From assembly GCF_003095375.1 (NCBI RefSeq), contig NZ_QEHR01000009.1, positions 1-64,000 of the forward strand: a stretch of DNA of 64,000 nucleotides, given 5' to 3'. The stretch's first letter is position 1. Every line of letters begins with the position of its first letter. Source of the stretch: Marixanthomonas spongiae. GTDB lineage: Bacteria; Bacteroidota; Bacteroidia; Flavobacteriales; Flavobacteriaceae. The notes under the pieces were generated by a model that did no database searches, had not been told where the DNA came from, and was given only the letters and a program-made list of their open reading frames with translations. The position numbers and the translations under genes were made by a program. Positions 44,676 to 53,274 of this stretch are shown here, in pieces.

Positions 44676-44959
44676 GCAGTACGCTGTGTTCAGTAGTCAG
44701 TAATTCAGTGAATAGTAAAATTCCAAGTTTTTAAAACAATGACAAATAGAGGTGGCTGAGTGCTTTTCGTTTTTTCGATAAGGTTATGACGATAGCCCAA
44801 AGAGTATAAAACGAAAAGTGTATCGAAGCTACCGTTTTCAGTAGTCAGTTGCAGTTATTGAAATAATGGTCAAAATTTATTAAACAACAAATTAGATGGC
44901 TATTCGGCGGTCATTGGGCGGAGCCGGAGTGAACCAAAGCCACCAATAAATTAAAACAC
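44676..44959. other. noncoding region with dispersed-repeat traces
   Basis: CAGTAGTCAGT occurs twice (near 44692 and 44840). CTTTTCGTTTT and AAAACGAAAAG form inverted arms around 44763 and 44809. A GGCGGTCATTGGGCGG… tract lies just before the next gene. These look like intergenic repeats. No gene is visible. Confidence 0.5.
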
Positions 44960-45538
44960 TTGAAATACATACTTACATTCTTTGTGATTTTAACGTTGCT
45001 ATCCTGTAGCGCCACTATGGACGTTCAACACAATGAATCTTTCGATCTCACCAGTTACAAAACCTACAATTTTTATCCTACCATAGCGGCCAACCTTCCT
45101 GAAGATGAAACCAAACTGATTATGCAAGCTGTTGCTTTACAGCTTTTCAAAAAAGGATATGATAAATCCGATACGCCTGATTTTTACGTAAATTTCTTTG
45201 TGGAAGAATATGTTTCGTACATTCCCGATCTTTCAGAAACCAAATCAGGTGATGCTAAAAATAACCAAGGTGCTGCCAATCAAAAAAATAAAAAAGGAAC
45301 CTATGGAGAACAGCAAAAAGAAAAAACAATATTGCAAAATATGCGTTTAAAAACAATCGCCATAGATCAAGCCTTGTATTTGGATGTTGTGGATGTTAAA
45401 AACGATCAATTGGCGTGGAGTGCTATTATCGAAGGGACAATCGAAGCACCTGTAACCGAGGAGCGGATATTTCAGTATTATTCTGAAAGAATTGAGAAAG
45501 CATTCAAGAAATTTCAAAAAAGCGCAATAGATAAATGA
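44960..45538 (+). CDS. DUF4136-like lipoprotein, second paralogue
   Basis: The 192-aa protein begins at TTG 44960 (MKYILTFFVILTLLSC, Cys at residue 16). It shares FDLTSYKTYNFYPT, YVNFF and VDVKNDQLAW with the DUF4136 gene upstream, but carries a Gln/Lys/Asn-rich insert (GDAKNNQGAANQKNKKGT) in place of the Gly-rich turn. The stop codon overlaps the TPR gene start (ATGA), so the two are coupled. Confidence 0.75.
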   Translation: MKYILTFFVILTLLSCSATMDVQHNESFDLTSYKTYNFYPTIAANLPEDETKLIMQAVALQLFKKGYDKSDTPDFYVNFFVEEYVSYIPDLSETKSGDAKNNQGAANQKNKKGTYGEQQKEKTILQNMRLKTIAIDQALYLDVVDVKNDQLAWSAIIEGTIEAPVTEERIFQYYSERIEKAFKKFQKSAIDK

Positions 45539-46500
45539 ATTATATGAAAAAAATACTGTTATTGTTTTTGTTGGCTCCGCTAATGATGTTTTCTCAAAGT
45601 ACATTTGAGCAAGCCGAAACCTATTTTAAAAAAGAACAATTCAGCAAAGCTAAACCACTTTTCAAAAAGTATTTACAAGCACATCCCAATGATGCAAAAA
45701 CACGTGAATATCTGGGTGATATTGCCAGTTATGCAAAGGATTGGGATACGGCGATAGATTATTATGAGGAGTTGGTGGAAGAAGATGAGAATAGCGCCAA
45801 TTACCATTTTAAATACGGTGGTGCCATGGGGATGAAAGCGCTGGAAATAAGTAAAATTAGAGCGCTTACCTATATAGACGATATTAAAGAACATTTTGAA
45901 ATTGCCGCTAAGTTAGACCCAAAGCATATTGAAGTGCGTTGGGCGTTGGTAGAGTTTTATATCCAACTGCCGGGCATTATTGGCGGTAGCGAAAAGAAAG
46001 CGCGTAGCTATGCCAATGAATTACTGAAAATATCACCTGTTGACGGTTACTTGGCAAACGGCTACATTGCCGAATATAATGACCGCCCCAATGATGCGGA
46101 GAGCTATTATAAAAAAGCAATACAAGTAGGCGGGTCGCCGCACACCTATGAAAAACTGACTAACTTGTATGAAAAGAACAATAAGCCACAAGAAGCTATT
46201 GAAACCGCTTCAAAATCGCTTCAAAAACACAAACGCAACAGCCTGAATTATCAAATAGGAAAAATTTCGGCACAGTATAATTTGAGTCCCCAATTGGGAC
46301 TGGATTGTTTGCAGGCGTATATAAAAAACTATTCCGTTCGGGATGGTGTCCCAAAAGATTGGGCGTATTACCGAATGGCACAGATTTACAAAAGTTTAGG
46401 AAAAAGAGACGATGCGCTCAATTGGATCAACAAAGCGTTGTCCAGTCGTCCTGATTTTGAAGAAGCCGCAGCGGAAAAGGAGCGAATACTTTCTATGTAG
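45535..46500 (+). CDS. Tetratricopeptide-repeat secreted protein
   Basis: The 321-aa protein starts at ATG 45535 or 45544 (MKKILLLFLLAPLMMFSQS, signal peptide). TPR motifs follow throughout: AETYFKKEQFSKAKPLFKKYL, DWDTAIDYYEELV, NDAESYYKKAIQ, QEAIETASKSLQ, and KRDDALNWINKAL. It is probably periplasmic and a scaffold. Translational coupling to the DUF4136-like lipoprotein suggests they act together. The precise role is unknown. Confidence 0.8.
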   Translation: MNYMKKILLLFLLAPLMMFSQSTFEQAETYFKKEQFSKAKPLFKKYLQAHPNDAKTREYLGDIASYAKDWDTAIDYYEELVEEDENSANYHFKYGGAMGMKALEISKIRALTYIDDIKEHFEIAAKLDPKHIEVRWALVEFYIQLPGIIGGSEKKARSYANELLKISPVDGYLANGYIAEYNDRPNDAESYYKKAIQVGGSPHTYEKLTNLYEKNNKPQEAIETASKSLQKHKRNSLNYQIGKISAQYNLSPQLGLDCLQAYIKNYSVRDGVPKDWAYYRMAQIYKSLGKRDDALNWINKALSSRPDFEEAAAEKERILSM

Positions 46501-46565
46501 TTTAAATGTTATATTCATATTTCTGAATTCCCAATTCTTAACCCTATCTTTACAAAAAACTCATT

Positions 46566-47921
46566 ATGCGCATACATTTTATAGCCATTGGAGGCAGCGC
46601 GATGCACAATCTGGCATTGGCACTTCACGAAAAAGGAGATCATGTAACCGGTAGTGATGATGAAATATTCGATCCTTCAAAAAGCAGGCTTGCTGCCAAA
46701 GGCTTGTTGCCAAATGAATACGGTTGGTTTCCTGAAAAAATAACGTCAGACTTAGATGCCGTTATTTTAGGAATGCACGCAAAAGAAAACAACGCAGAAC
46801 TTAAAAAAGCAAAAGAGTTAGGGTTAAAAATTTATTCATACCCTGAGTTTCTATACGAACAATCTAAACACAAAACCCGCGTCGTCATTGGGGGTTCACA
46901 CGGAAAAACCACCATTACCTCCATGATTTTGCACGTGATGCACTACCATGATAAAGAGGTTGATTATATGGTAGGCGCACAATTGGAAGGTTTTGACACC
47001 ATGGTCCACTTAACCGAAGAAAACGATTTTATTGTTTTGGAAGGCGATGAATATTTGTCTTCCCCCATTGACCGTCGACCAAAATTTCATCTATATAAAC
47101 CAAACATTGCATTGTTAAGCGGAATTGCTTGGGATCACATCAATGTATTTCCAACGTATGAAAACTACGTAGAACAGTTTGAAATATTCCTGAACCAAAT
47201 TACGGACGGCGGTGCCATTATTTACAATGAAGAAGACACTGAGGTAAAGCGAGTAGTAGAAGCCACCGAAAATCCCATAAAAAAATATCCATACCAAACG
47301 CCTGAATATAGTGTAGAATCCGGAGAAACATTGCTGGAAACACCAGAAGGCTCTATGCCAATAGCGGTATTCGGGAAACACAACTTGAACAACCTAGAAG
47401 GCGCCCGATGGATCTGTCAATTAATGGGTGTAGATGCCGATGACTTTTACGAAGCCATTGCCACCTTTAAAGGCGCCAGCAAACGCTTGGAAAAAATAGC
47501 CGAAACCAAAACCGCCATAGCGTTTAAAGATTATGCACATTCGCCCAGTAAAGTAAAAGCGACCACCCAAGCAGTGAAAAATCAGTACCCCGACAAAAAA
47601 CTGGTCGCGTGTTTAGAGTTGCATACCTATAGTAGCCTCAACCCTGAATTTTTAACCGAATACCAAGGTGCTTTGGATGCTGCCGATGCCGCGGTCGTGT
47701 TCTATTCGCCCCACGCGGTGATGATCAAGCAATTGGAGGAAATAAAAGCCGAACAGATTGAAGAGGCCTTCCAACGGGAAGACTTAATGATTTTCACCAA
47801 TCCGGGTGACTTTAAAACTTTTTTATATTCTGAAGATTATGAAAATACCGTCTTGTTATTAATGAGCAGCGGTAATTACGGCGGGCTGGATTTTGATGCC
47901 GTGAAGGGGTATTTGAAATAA
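46566..47921 (+). CDS. mpl: UDP-N-acetylmuramate:L-alanyl-gamma-D-glutamyl-meso-DAP ligase Mpl
   Basis: The 451-aa Mur-ligase-family enzyme reattaches recycled tripeptide to UDP-MurNAc in peptidoglycan recycling. It has an N-terminal Rossmann domain (HFIAIGGSAMHNLAL), ATP loop GGSHGKTT (residues 109-116), EGDEYLSSPIDRRPKF, GKHNLNNLEGA and DYAHSPSKV. The AMHNLAL and EYLSSPIDRRPKF blocks distinguish it from MurC. Confidence 0.94.
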   Translation: MRIHFIAIGGSAMHNLALALHEKGDHVTGSDDEIFDPSKSRLAAKGLLPNEYGWFPEKITSDLDAVILGMHAKENNAELKKAKELGLKIYSYPEFLYEQSKHKTRVVIGGSHGKTTITSMILHVMHYHDKEVDYMVGAQLEGFDTMVHLTEENDFIVLEGDEYLSSPIDRRPKFHLYKPNIALLSGIAWDHINVFPTYENYVEQFEIFLNQITDGGAIIYNEEDTEVKRVVEATENPIKKYPYQTPEYSVESGETLLETPEGSMPIAVFGKHNLNNLEGARWICQLMGVDADDFYEAIATFKGASKRLEKIAETKTAIAFKDYAHSPSKVKATTQAVKNQYPDKKLVACLELHTYSSLNPEFLTEYQGALDAADAAVVFYSPHAVMIKQLEEIKAEQIEEAFQREDLMIFTNPGDFKTFLYSEDYENTVLLLMSSGNYGGLDFDAVKGYLK

Positions 47922-47925
47922 GTTA

Positions 47926-48771
47926 TTATTTATGAGTTGTGTTTTTTAATTGTTTTTTTACCAAATCAAAATCTTTTTTATGTGAAAATATAAATCTCTG
48001 TGAATAGTTTATTTGAAGCGAATTTAAGTTTTTAATATTTTCAGGGGCACAAGTTGAATTTTCAATAAAATTTTTTTCATAACCACTATTTTTAAATAAT
48101 TTTTCACAAAACAAACACAGTGTAAGTGATGGTGAAAGAGGTAGATAGATTTCAATCCCAAAACTTTGTAATCCTAGTGTGCCTCTAACTTTACTTGTAT
48201 CTGTAGAATTTTGCAATGCAACTGGATTATCTGATATATAGAATGAATTATTGCTTTCGCTTAGCATCCATACTTTATTCATTAATATTTCAGGAAATTT
48301 TATTGATTGTTCTAACATTAGAAACCAGATTTTCTTTGAATCAACTTTTTCTATTTGAATATTAGTTTTTTGTTTTATTTGTTCAGAAAGAGTATTCGTC
48401 AAGTATTCAGTTTGAAGAAGCTGACCTTTTGTCCTTAAGTATTGAAGTGTTATAAATAATGATAATCTTCTTCTGTCTTTTTTAGATAAATCTCTAATGC
48501 TTTTAGTGTTTATAATATTAGAAATAATTGGTGCTGCTGCATCTTCAGCTTCTTTTAAAGCGTATTCATAACTTCCAATTTTGCTGCTTTTAAACTGGTC
48601 ATAAAAAAACTCTTCACTTGCTACTCTTCTTATTGCTCGCTCTTTAATTTGATTATGAATATTATATTTTTCATTCTTATCGTATGCCCAAATAAATTTA
48701 TCACCTCGGCTTGAGAAGTTTTTCAATAAAAATTGAGGAACGTAATGTTGATTTCTTACGTGTTGATTCAT
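47926..48771 (-). CDS. DUF4238 family protein
   Basis: The 281-aa protein has the DUF4238 opening NQHYVPQFLLKNFS and FIWAYDK near the N-terminus, a helical middle (RRLSLFITLQYLR) and SDNPV in the C-terminal part. The function is unknown; DUF4238 genes are often accessory. It is markedly AT-rich relative to mpl and the PaiB-like gene, suggesting recent acquisition. It starts 18 bases from the end of the PaiB-like gene, with which it could share a transcript. Confidence 0.75.
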   Translation of the reverse strand: MNQHVRNQHYVPQFLLKNFSSRGDKFIWAYDKNEKYNIHNQIKERAIRRVASEEFFYDQFKSSKIGSYEYALKEAEDAAAPIISNIINTKSIRDLSKKDRRRLSLFITLQYLRTKGQLLQTEYLTNTLSEQIKQKTNIQIEKVDSKKIWFLMLEQSIKFPEILMNKVWMLSESNNSFYISDNPVALQNSTDTSKVRGTLGLQSFGIEIYLPLSPSLTLCLFCEKLFKNSGYEKNFIENSTCAPENIKNLNSLQINYSQRFIFSHKKDFDLVKKQLKNTTHK

Positions 48772-48789
48772 TTGGTTTTGGTAAATAGT

Positions 48790-49383
48790 CTATAACGCAT
48801 TAATAAACCCAGAAATATCTTCTTTAGCCTTTTTCATAAGCTGTTTTTTAGCATTTGCTTGATCCACCTCACTTTTATCCTGTGACAACTTGAACTTCCC
48901 TTCCCAGTGCGTGATTTCAATCTCAAACGCTTGAATGTAGTTTACAAACCGCTCCATTTTAGGATTGTCTTTGTGTAAAATGAATTTGTGCTCCGGTTTT
49001 TCTAAAAATTCAGTCATAGCAATCATACTGTCCTTTGCAGCTTCCGGGTCGGTTAGGAGCTCAATGGTTCCGGTAAGGTGCACAATAATGTAATTCCAAG
49101 TAGGCAGCTGATTTTCCGAAGCATACACCGAAGGCGAAATATAACAATCGGGTCCTTTAAAAACCACGGTAACTGTTGCTCCATCTTGTAACGTTTTTAA
49201 TTGCGGGTTGTTTTTATCGATATGTGCCACCAACCTGCCGGATTCAGCATTATATATAAAAGGAATATGGGTAATAAATGGTTTATCATTTTTAACTGAT
49301 ACCAACATTCCCAAAGGAAACTGTTTAATAACAGCAATCATTTTTTCTTTATCGTGCACTTGATGATGGGGCGGTGGGTACAT
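48790..49383 (-). CDS. PaiB-like FMN-binding split-barrel protein
   Basis: The 197-aa protein begins MYPPPHHQVHDKEKMIAVIK and has FPLGMLVS, HIPF and PTWNYIIVHLTG, which are PaiB/FMN_bind_2 hallmarks, with WEGKFKLSQDKS near the end. PaiB in Bacillus was described as a negative regulator; in most bacteria the role is unclear and may be FMN or heme binding. A heptamer tandem repeat lies 5 bases upstream of its ATG. Confidence 0.85.
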   Translation of the reverse strand: MYPPPHHQVHDKEKMIAVIKQFPLGMLVSVKNDKPFITHIPFIYNAESGRLVAHIDKNNPQLKTLQDGATVTVVFKGPDCYISPSVYASENQLPTWNYIIVHLTGTIELLTDPEAAKDSMIAMTEFLEKPEHKFILHKDNPKMERFVNYIQAFEIEITHWEGKFKLSQDKSEVDQANAKKQLMKKAKEDISGFINAL

Positions 49384-49388
49384 TTTTT

Positions 49389-49419
49389 AGTTATGAGTTA
49401 TGAGTTATGAGCTGTGAGT
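49389..49419 (-). repeat. heptanucleotide tandem repeat before the PaiB-like gene
   Basis: Three copies of AGTTATG (plus strand), then the degenerate AGCTGTG and AGTT, lie 5 bases upstream of the PaiB-like ATG on the minus strand. This is the same 7-nt period and position relative to a start as upstream of obg. Confidence 0.8.
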
Positions 49420-49479
49420 TAAAAAGTTGATACTTTTATGAGTTGATATGGCGATAGTTTTTGATTTTTTAACTACCAA

Positions 49480-49929
49480 CTATACCCCAAACTGCCGAAA
49501 ATGATGGTCCAAGTGCTTGTATTGCATTTTCCCCCATTGCTCGTTTGTGAATTTTCCGAAGATAGGATGCGGCGGTAAGTTCTCGTTTTCGTCTATTTGG
49601 TTGAATGCTTCCAAAAGTGCCTTTAATTGAGTTTTTTCTTCTTCAAACTCTTTGGGTTCGGTCACGATAAATTCTTTTGCGGTGGGCAGGCCGTGCTTCC
49701 ACGGTTTGTCGTTGTACATCATGCCTTTAAACCATTTCATCAGCAGCTCCATAAAAAAATTGGGTTTTTCAACCGTTGTCTTTCCCAGTACCACTTCAAG
49801 GGGTTTTTGGCAATGGTGCAACATTTGCGAAACGCTCATACTGCCCCATTTAGGCTGTGTATCGGGGCTCAATGCTGCTATACGTACTTGTATCTCCTTG
49901 TAAGCTTCTGGTTGAAACAGCGATTTCAT
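49480..49929 (-). CDS. DUF1569 family protein
   Basis: The 149-aa protein has SVSQMLHHCQKPLE and HHFRQFG, the conserved histidine positions of DUF1569/DinB-like four-helix proteins, plus HPIFGKFTNEQWG. Possibly metal-binding; the function is unknown. No signal peptide. It is divergent from radC. Confidence 0.78.
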   Translation of the reverse strand: MKSLFQPEAYKEIQVRIAALSPDTQPKWGSMSVSQMLHHCQKPLEVVLGKTTVEKPNFFMELLMKWFKGMMYNDKPWKHGLPTAKEFIVTEPKEFEEEKTQLKALLEAFNQIDENENLPPHPIFGKFTNEQWGKMQYKHLDHHFRQFGV

Positions 49930-50003
49930 AAAAAATTGGATTTTAGCACCTGAAATTTTCAGTTTAAAGATACATTATTATCTTTAAAGTTTAAGAAACC
50001 AAA

Positions 50004-50702
50004 TTGAAAGAAAAACCAACATCTTTTTCTATAAAAAACTGGAATGAAGACGATCGCCCTCGTGAAAAATTGCTTCAGAAAGGCCGCACGGCATTGAGCG
50101 ATGCCGAACTTATTGCCATTTTAATAGGCAGCGGCAACCGTGAGGAAAGTGCTGTGTCCTTAAGTCAGCGAATTTTGGCTTCGGCTGAGAACAATTTAAA
50201 TCAACTGGGGAAGCTCACCATCAAAGACTTGATGCAGTTCAAAGGCATTGGTGAAGCAAAAGCCATAACCATTGCGGCGGCTTTGGAGTTGGGTAGAAGG
50301 CGTAGGGCCGGTGAAGCGTTGAACCGGAAAAAAATAACCTCTAGTCAATCTGTTTTTGAACTCATGCAACCCATTATTGGCGAATTGCCACACGAAGAAT
50401 TCTGGATTGTGTATTTAAATAACTCCAACAAAGTGCTGCAAACGTCTCAGCTTAGCAAAGGTGGTATTACCGGCACCTTGGTCGATGTGCGCTTGGCTTT
50501 TAAAAATGCTTTGCAATTGGGCGCGGTTGCCATCATTCTGGCCCATAACCATCCGTCTGGAACGTTAAAACCCAGCCAACCGGATATTAGGCTTACCCAA
50601 AAACTGAAAACTGCCGGAGAAAGTTTGGATATAAAAGTACTGGACCACCTTATAATAACCGAAAAAGCGTATTTTAGCTTCGCCGATGAATCTATGATAT
50701 AA
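50004..50702 (+). CDS. radC: RadC family JAB/MPN-domain protein
   Basis: The 232-aa protein starts at TTG 50004. It has a UPF0758 HhH region (LMQFKGIGEAKA) and the JAB metal site HNHPSG (His181, His183) with a downstream Asp in SQPDIRL. Despite the name its role in DNA repair is doubtful; it is probably a metalloprotease-like or nuclease-like protein. The deacetylase-like gene follows after 6 bases. Confidence 0.92.
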   Translation: MKEKPTSFSIKNWNEDDRPREKLLQKGRTALSDAELIAILIGSGNREESAVSLSQRILASAENNLNQLGKLTIKDLMQFKGIGEAKAITIAAALELGRRRRAGEALNRKKITSSQSVFELMQPIIGELPHEEFWIVYLNNSNKVLQTSQLSKGGITGTLVDVRLAFKNALQLGAVAIILAHNHPSGTLKPSQPDIRLTQKLKTAGESLDIKVLDHLIITEKAYFSFADESMI

Positions 50703-50708
50703 CTGCAT

Positions 50709-51995
50709 ATGCTGCTGATTTATACCCAAAAAATAACGCCGAGGACCACCTATGCCTTTAAGCATATCTGTAAGCGTATTTTAGGGGTGGAAGTTGGTTT
50801 TACATCGGTAATTGAAGAATTGATCGCGCACAAAGGGCCTAAACTTTCCTACGGAAAACAGCCCATGGGAAACGAACTTTTTGTTCAAGCTCAAGGATTG
50901 CTCACCGAACAAGGGGTGGAAAGTATCGACATAACAGTGAAGCGTTGGGAGGATACGGTCTGTTTTTTTCCCGTTTCAGAAAAAAGCGCGCTTCCGTTCG
51001 ATATATTCTCGGCAGCGTTTTATTTAATGAGCCGGTATGAAGAATACTTGCCCCACGTAAAAGACGAAAGGGGCCGTTATCCAGTTTCCGAAAGTTTGGG
51101 ATATAAAGAAAAGTTCTTGCAACAGCCCGTGATCGATATCTGGGCCTATAAGTTTAAAAAAGTGCTCTTGGAACATTTTCCCCATTTGCGTTTTGCCTCA
51201 AAAACCATGGACATTCATCCCGTGATCAAATCGGTAGAGCCATATGCTTTTGAGCAAAAAGGTTTTTTTAGGTCTTTAATTGGATACCTAAGTGACCTGT
51301 TGAGGTTTAGGTTATTACAGGTAACCCGGCGCACGCAAGTACTTTTGGGTATTCGAAGAGACCCGAACAACACATTTAAATGGTTGATTAACAAGGCTAA
51401 ACGCAGCAAAAAGCCAATGACGTTCTTTTTTCTTTTGGGAGAGGCGGCTACCTTTAAGGAAAGCATCAACACCCACCGGCAAAAATTTAAATTGCTCATA
51501 AAATACGTAAACGATTATAAAGAAGTAGGACTGCTATTTTCCATGGGCTCCTTGGGCGCGTACGCGATGCTTAAAAAAGAAAAAGAACAATTGGAAGAGA
51601 TCACCAACCGAACCCTGTTGAGCAGTATGGGCTCCCATTATTTGGTAAACCTCCCCGATTTTTACAGAAATTTGGTCGAACTCGAAATAAAAAAAGATTT
51701 TACCATGGTTTATAAAGACCTCATAGGATTTCGGGCGGGCACCTGTACGCCTTTTTTATTTTATGATCTCGATTATGAGATAAAAACGCCGCTTATCGTC
51801 CATCCTTTGGCGGGAACCACCTTGGGATTTGCCGATAAAAGTGACATGGAAATCAACAAAACCCTGGAGGCGATGCTTACTTCCGTAAAAAAAGTGAACG
51901 GCACCTTTTCCTTGGTGTTCAGCAATACCGATTTCGCTGCGGGAACAAACAGAATTTGGAAAAAAATAATTTCAGAAAAAATGCTTCAAGAATGA
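50709..51995 (+). CDS. Polysaccharide-deacetylase-like protein (DUF7033-type N-terminus)
   Basis: The 428-aa protein has an N-terminal domain (LLIYTQKITPRTTYAFKHI … LPFDIFSAAFYLMSRYEEYL) and a C-terminal half resembling NodB-type deacetylases (VGLLFSMGSLGAYAMLKKE, GFRAGTCTPFLFYDL). The usual catalytic aspartate motif (DDG) is not evident, and DLDYEIKTP may replace it, so activity is uncertain. No signal peptide. It is coupled to yjjG by ATGA overlap. Confidence 0.7.
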   Translation: MLLIYTQKITPRTTYAFKHICKRILGVEVGFTSVIEELIAHKGPKLSYGKQPMGNELFVQAQGLLTEQGVESIDITVKRWEDTVCFFPVSEKSALPFDIFSAAFYLMSRYEEYLPHVKDERGRYPVSESLGYKEKFLQQPVIDIWAYKFKKVLLEHFPHLRFASKTMDIHPVIKSVEPYAFEQKGFFRSLIGYLSDLLRFRLLQVTRRTQVLLGIRRDPNNTFKWLINKAKRSKKPMTFFFLLGEAATFKESINTHRQKFKLLIKYVNDYKEVGLLFSMGSLGAYAMLKKEKEQLEEITNRTLLSSMGSHYLVNLPDFYRNLVELEIKKDFTMVYKDLIGFRAGTCTPFLFYDLDYEIKTPLIVHPLAGTTLGFADKSDMEINKTLEAMLTSVKKVNGTFSLVFSNTDFAAGTNRIWKKIISEKMLQE

Positions 51996-52675
51996 TGAAA
52001 GTTACCGATATATTTTTCGATCTGGACCACACCTTATGGGATTTTGACAAAAACTCCTATTTGGCTTTTAAGCGGGTGTTTGCCAATCATAACGTTTCTT
52101 TGGATGTCGATCTGTTCATTAAAGAATACGAACCCATCAACTTGGCGTACTGGCGGCTTTTCAGAAATGATGAAGTGAGTAAAGAACAATTGCGAAGAGG
52201 TAGGTTAATCGAAACTTTTAAGCTTTTTGACTTGACTTTTCCCATAGCCGAAATTGATGCGATGGCGCAATCGTACATCGATGAACTGCCCGGTGACAAT
52301 CATTTGTTTGAAGGTGCTTTAGAAGTGTTGGATTATCTTTCAAAAAAATATACGCTCCATATTATTACCAATGGTTTTCACGAAGTTCAGCACCTTAAGC
52401 TGAAAAGAAGCGGTATCTATTGTTATTTTAAAACGGTGACCACTTCAGATGAGGTAGGGTCAAAAAAGCCTCATCCTGTTATATTTGAAACGGCCTTGAA
52501 AAAAGCATCGGCAAAACCGGAAAGCAGCTTTATGATAGGCGATTCGTACGAAGCCGACATCTTGGGCGCCAAAGCCATCGGGATGCAGACGATGTATTAT
52601 AATTACCGAAAAACCAAACCTGCCGAAAATCAACTTTTTGTCAATGCGCTGTTTGAAATTAAAACTATTTTTTAG
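51992..52675 (+). CDS. yjjG: HAD-family pyrimidine nucleotidase YjjG-like
   Basis: The 227-aa HAD hydrolase has motif I FFDLDHTLWDF, the Thr motif IITNGFHEVQ, a Lys in VGSKKPHP, and MIGDSYEADILGAKAIG. This matches the noncanonical-nucleotide phosphatase family. Its ATG at 51992 overlaps the previous stop (ATGA), so translation is coupled. Confidence 0.88.
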   Translation: MMKVTDIFFDLDHTLWDFDKNSYLAFKRVFANHNVSLDVDLFIKEYEPINLAYWRLFRNDEVSKEQLRRGRLIETFKLFDLTFPIAEIDAMAQSYIDELPGDNHLFEGALEVLDYLSKKYTLHIITNGFHEVQHLKLKRSGIYCYFKTVTTSDEVGSKKPHPVIFETALKKASAKPESSFMIGDSYEADILGAKAIGMQTMYYNYRKTKPAENQLFVNALFEIKTIF

Positions 52676-52722
52676 TGAAATATTTATAATTTAAGCCCGT
52701 TATTGTCTAAAATCCCCAATTA

Positions 52723-53274
52723 ATGAAAACCAACTTTTACCTGCCATTATGGATACTTTTGGTAAGTGTCTTGTTAAGTTCCTGTGTAAGGGACACCGAT
52801 TTTGATCAAGCCGAAAACATAACCTTGACACCGGTTGTTGAACTGAATTTGATTTACTTTAACCTAAAAGCAAATGATTTTTTCGACTCCATAACCAATA
52901 CCCCTCGACTTACGCTCCGTGATACGACCGAACTTCCTTTTCTGGATGATGATTACGTGCAAGAAGATTTAATGAAAGCAGATTTCCTTTTTGAATTTAC
53001 CAACAGCATCCCCCGAAGGTTTGATGTCGATTTTCAGTTTTTGGACGAAAACAATGCCAATACCTATCGTACCGGAACCGATGTTGCCCAAGGCAGCCCA
53101 GAAAATGCTCAAACGACCACTTTTACCCAAACGGTGGAAGGAAATGACCTTGCTGAGTTGACAACATCGTCTAAAGTTGTCGTCACGGTACAAATTCCCT
53201 CAGCCAATGAAAATTTGGAAGGGGAACTCAACCTAAAATCTAAAACCACCTACTATTTAAAACTGCAAAACTAA
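52723..53274 (+). CDS. hypothetical lipoprotein, first gene of a three-gene envelope set
   Basis: The 183-aa lipoprotein has lipobox LLSSC (Cys21). The remainder is Asp/Asn/Thr-rich, β-rich and of no family I recognise. The stop overlaps the start of the next gene (TAATG), so it is coupled to a DUF5723-like barrel gene. Confidence 0.7.
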   Translation: MKTNFYLPLWILLVSVLLSSCVRDTDFDQAENITLTPVVELNLIYFNLKANDFFDSITNTPRLTLRDTTELPFLDDDYVQEDLMKADFLFEFTNSIPRRFDVDFQFLDENNANTYRTGTDVAQGSPENAQTTTFTQTVEGNDLAELTTSSKVVVTVQIPSANENLEGELNLKSKTTYYLKLQN

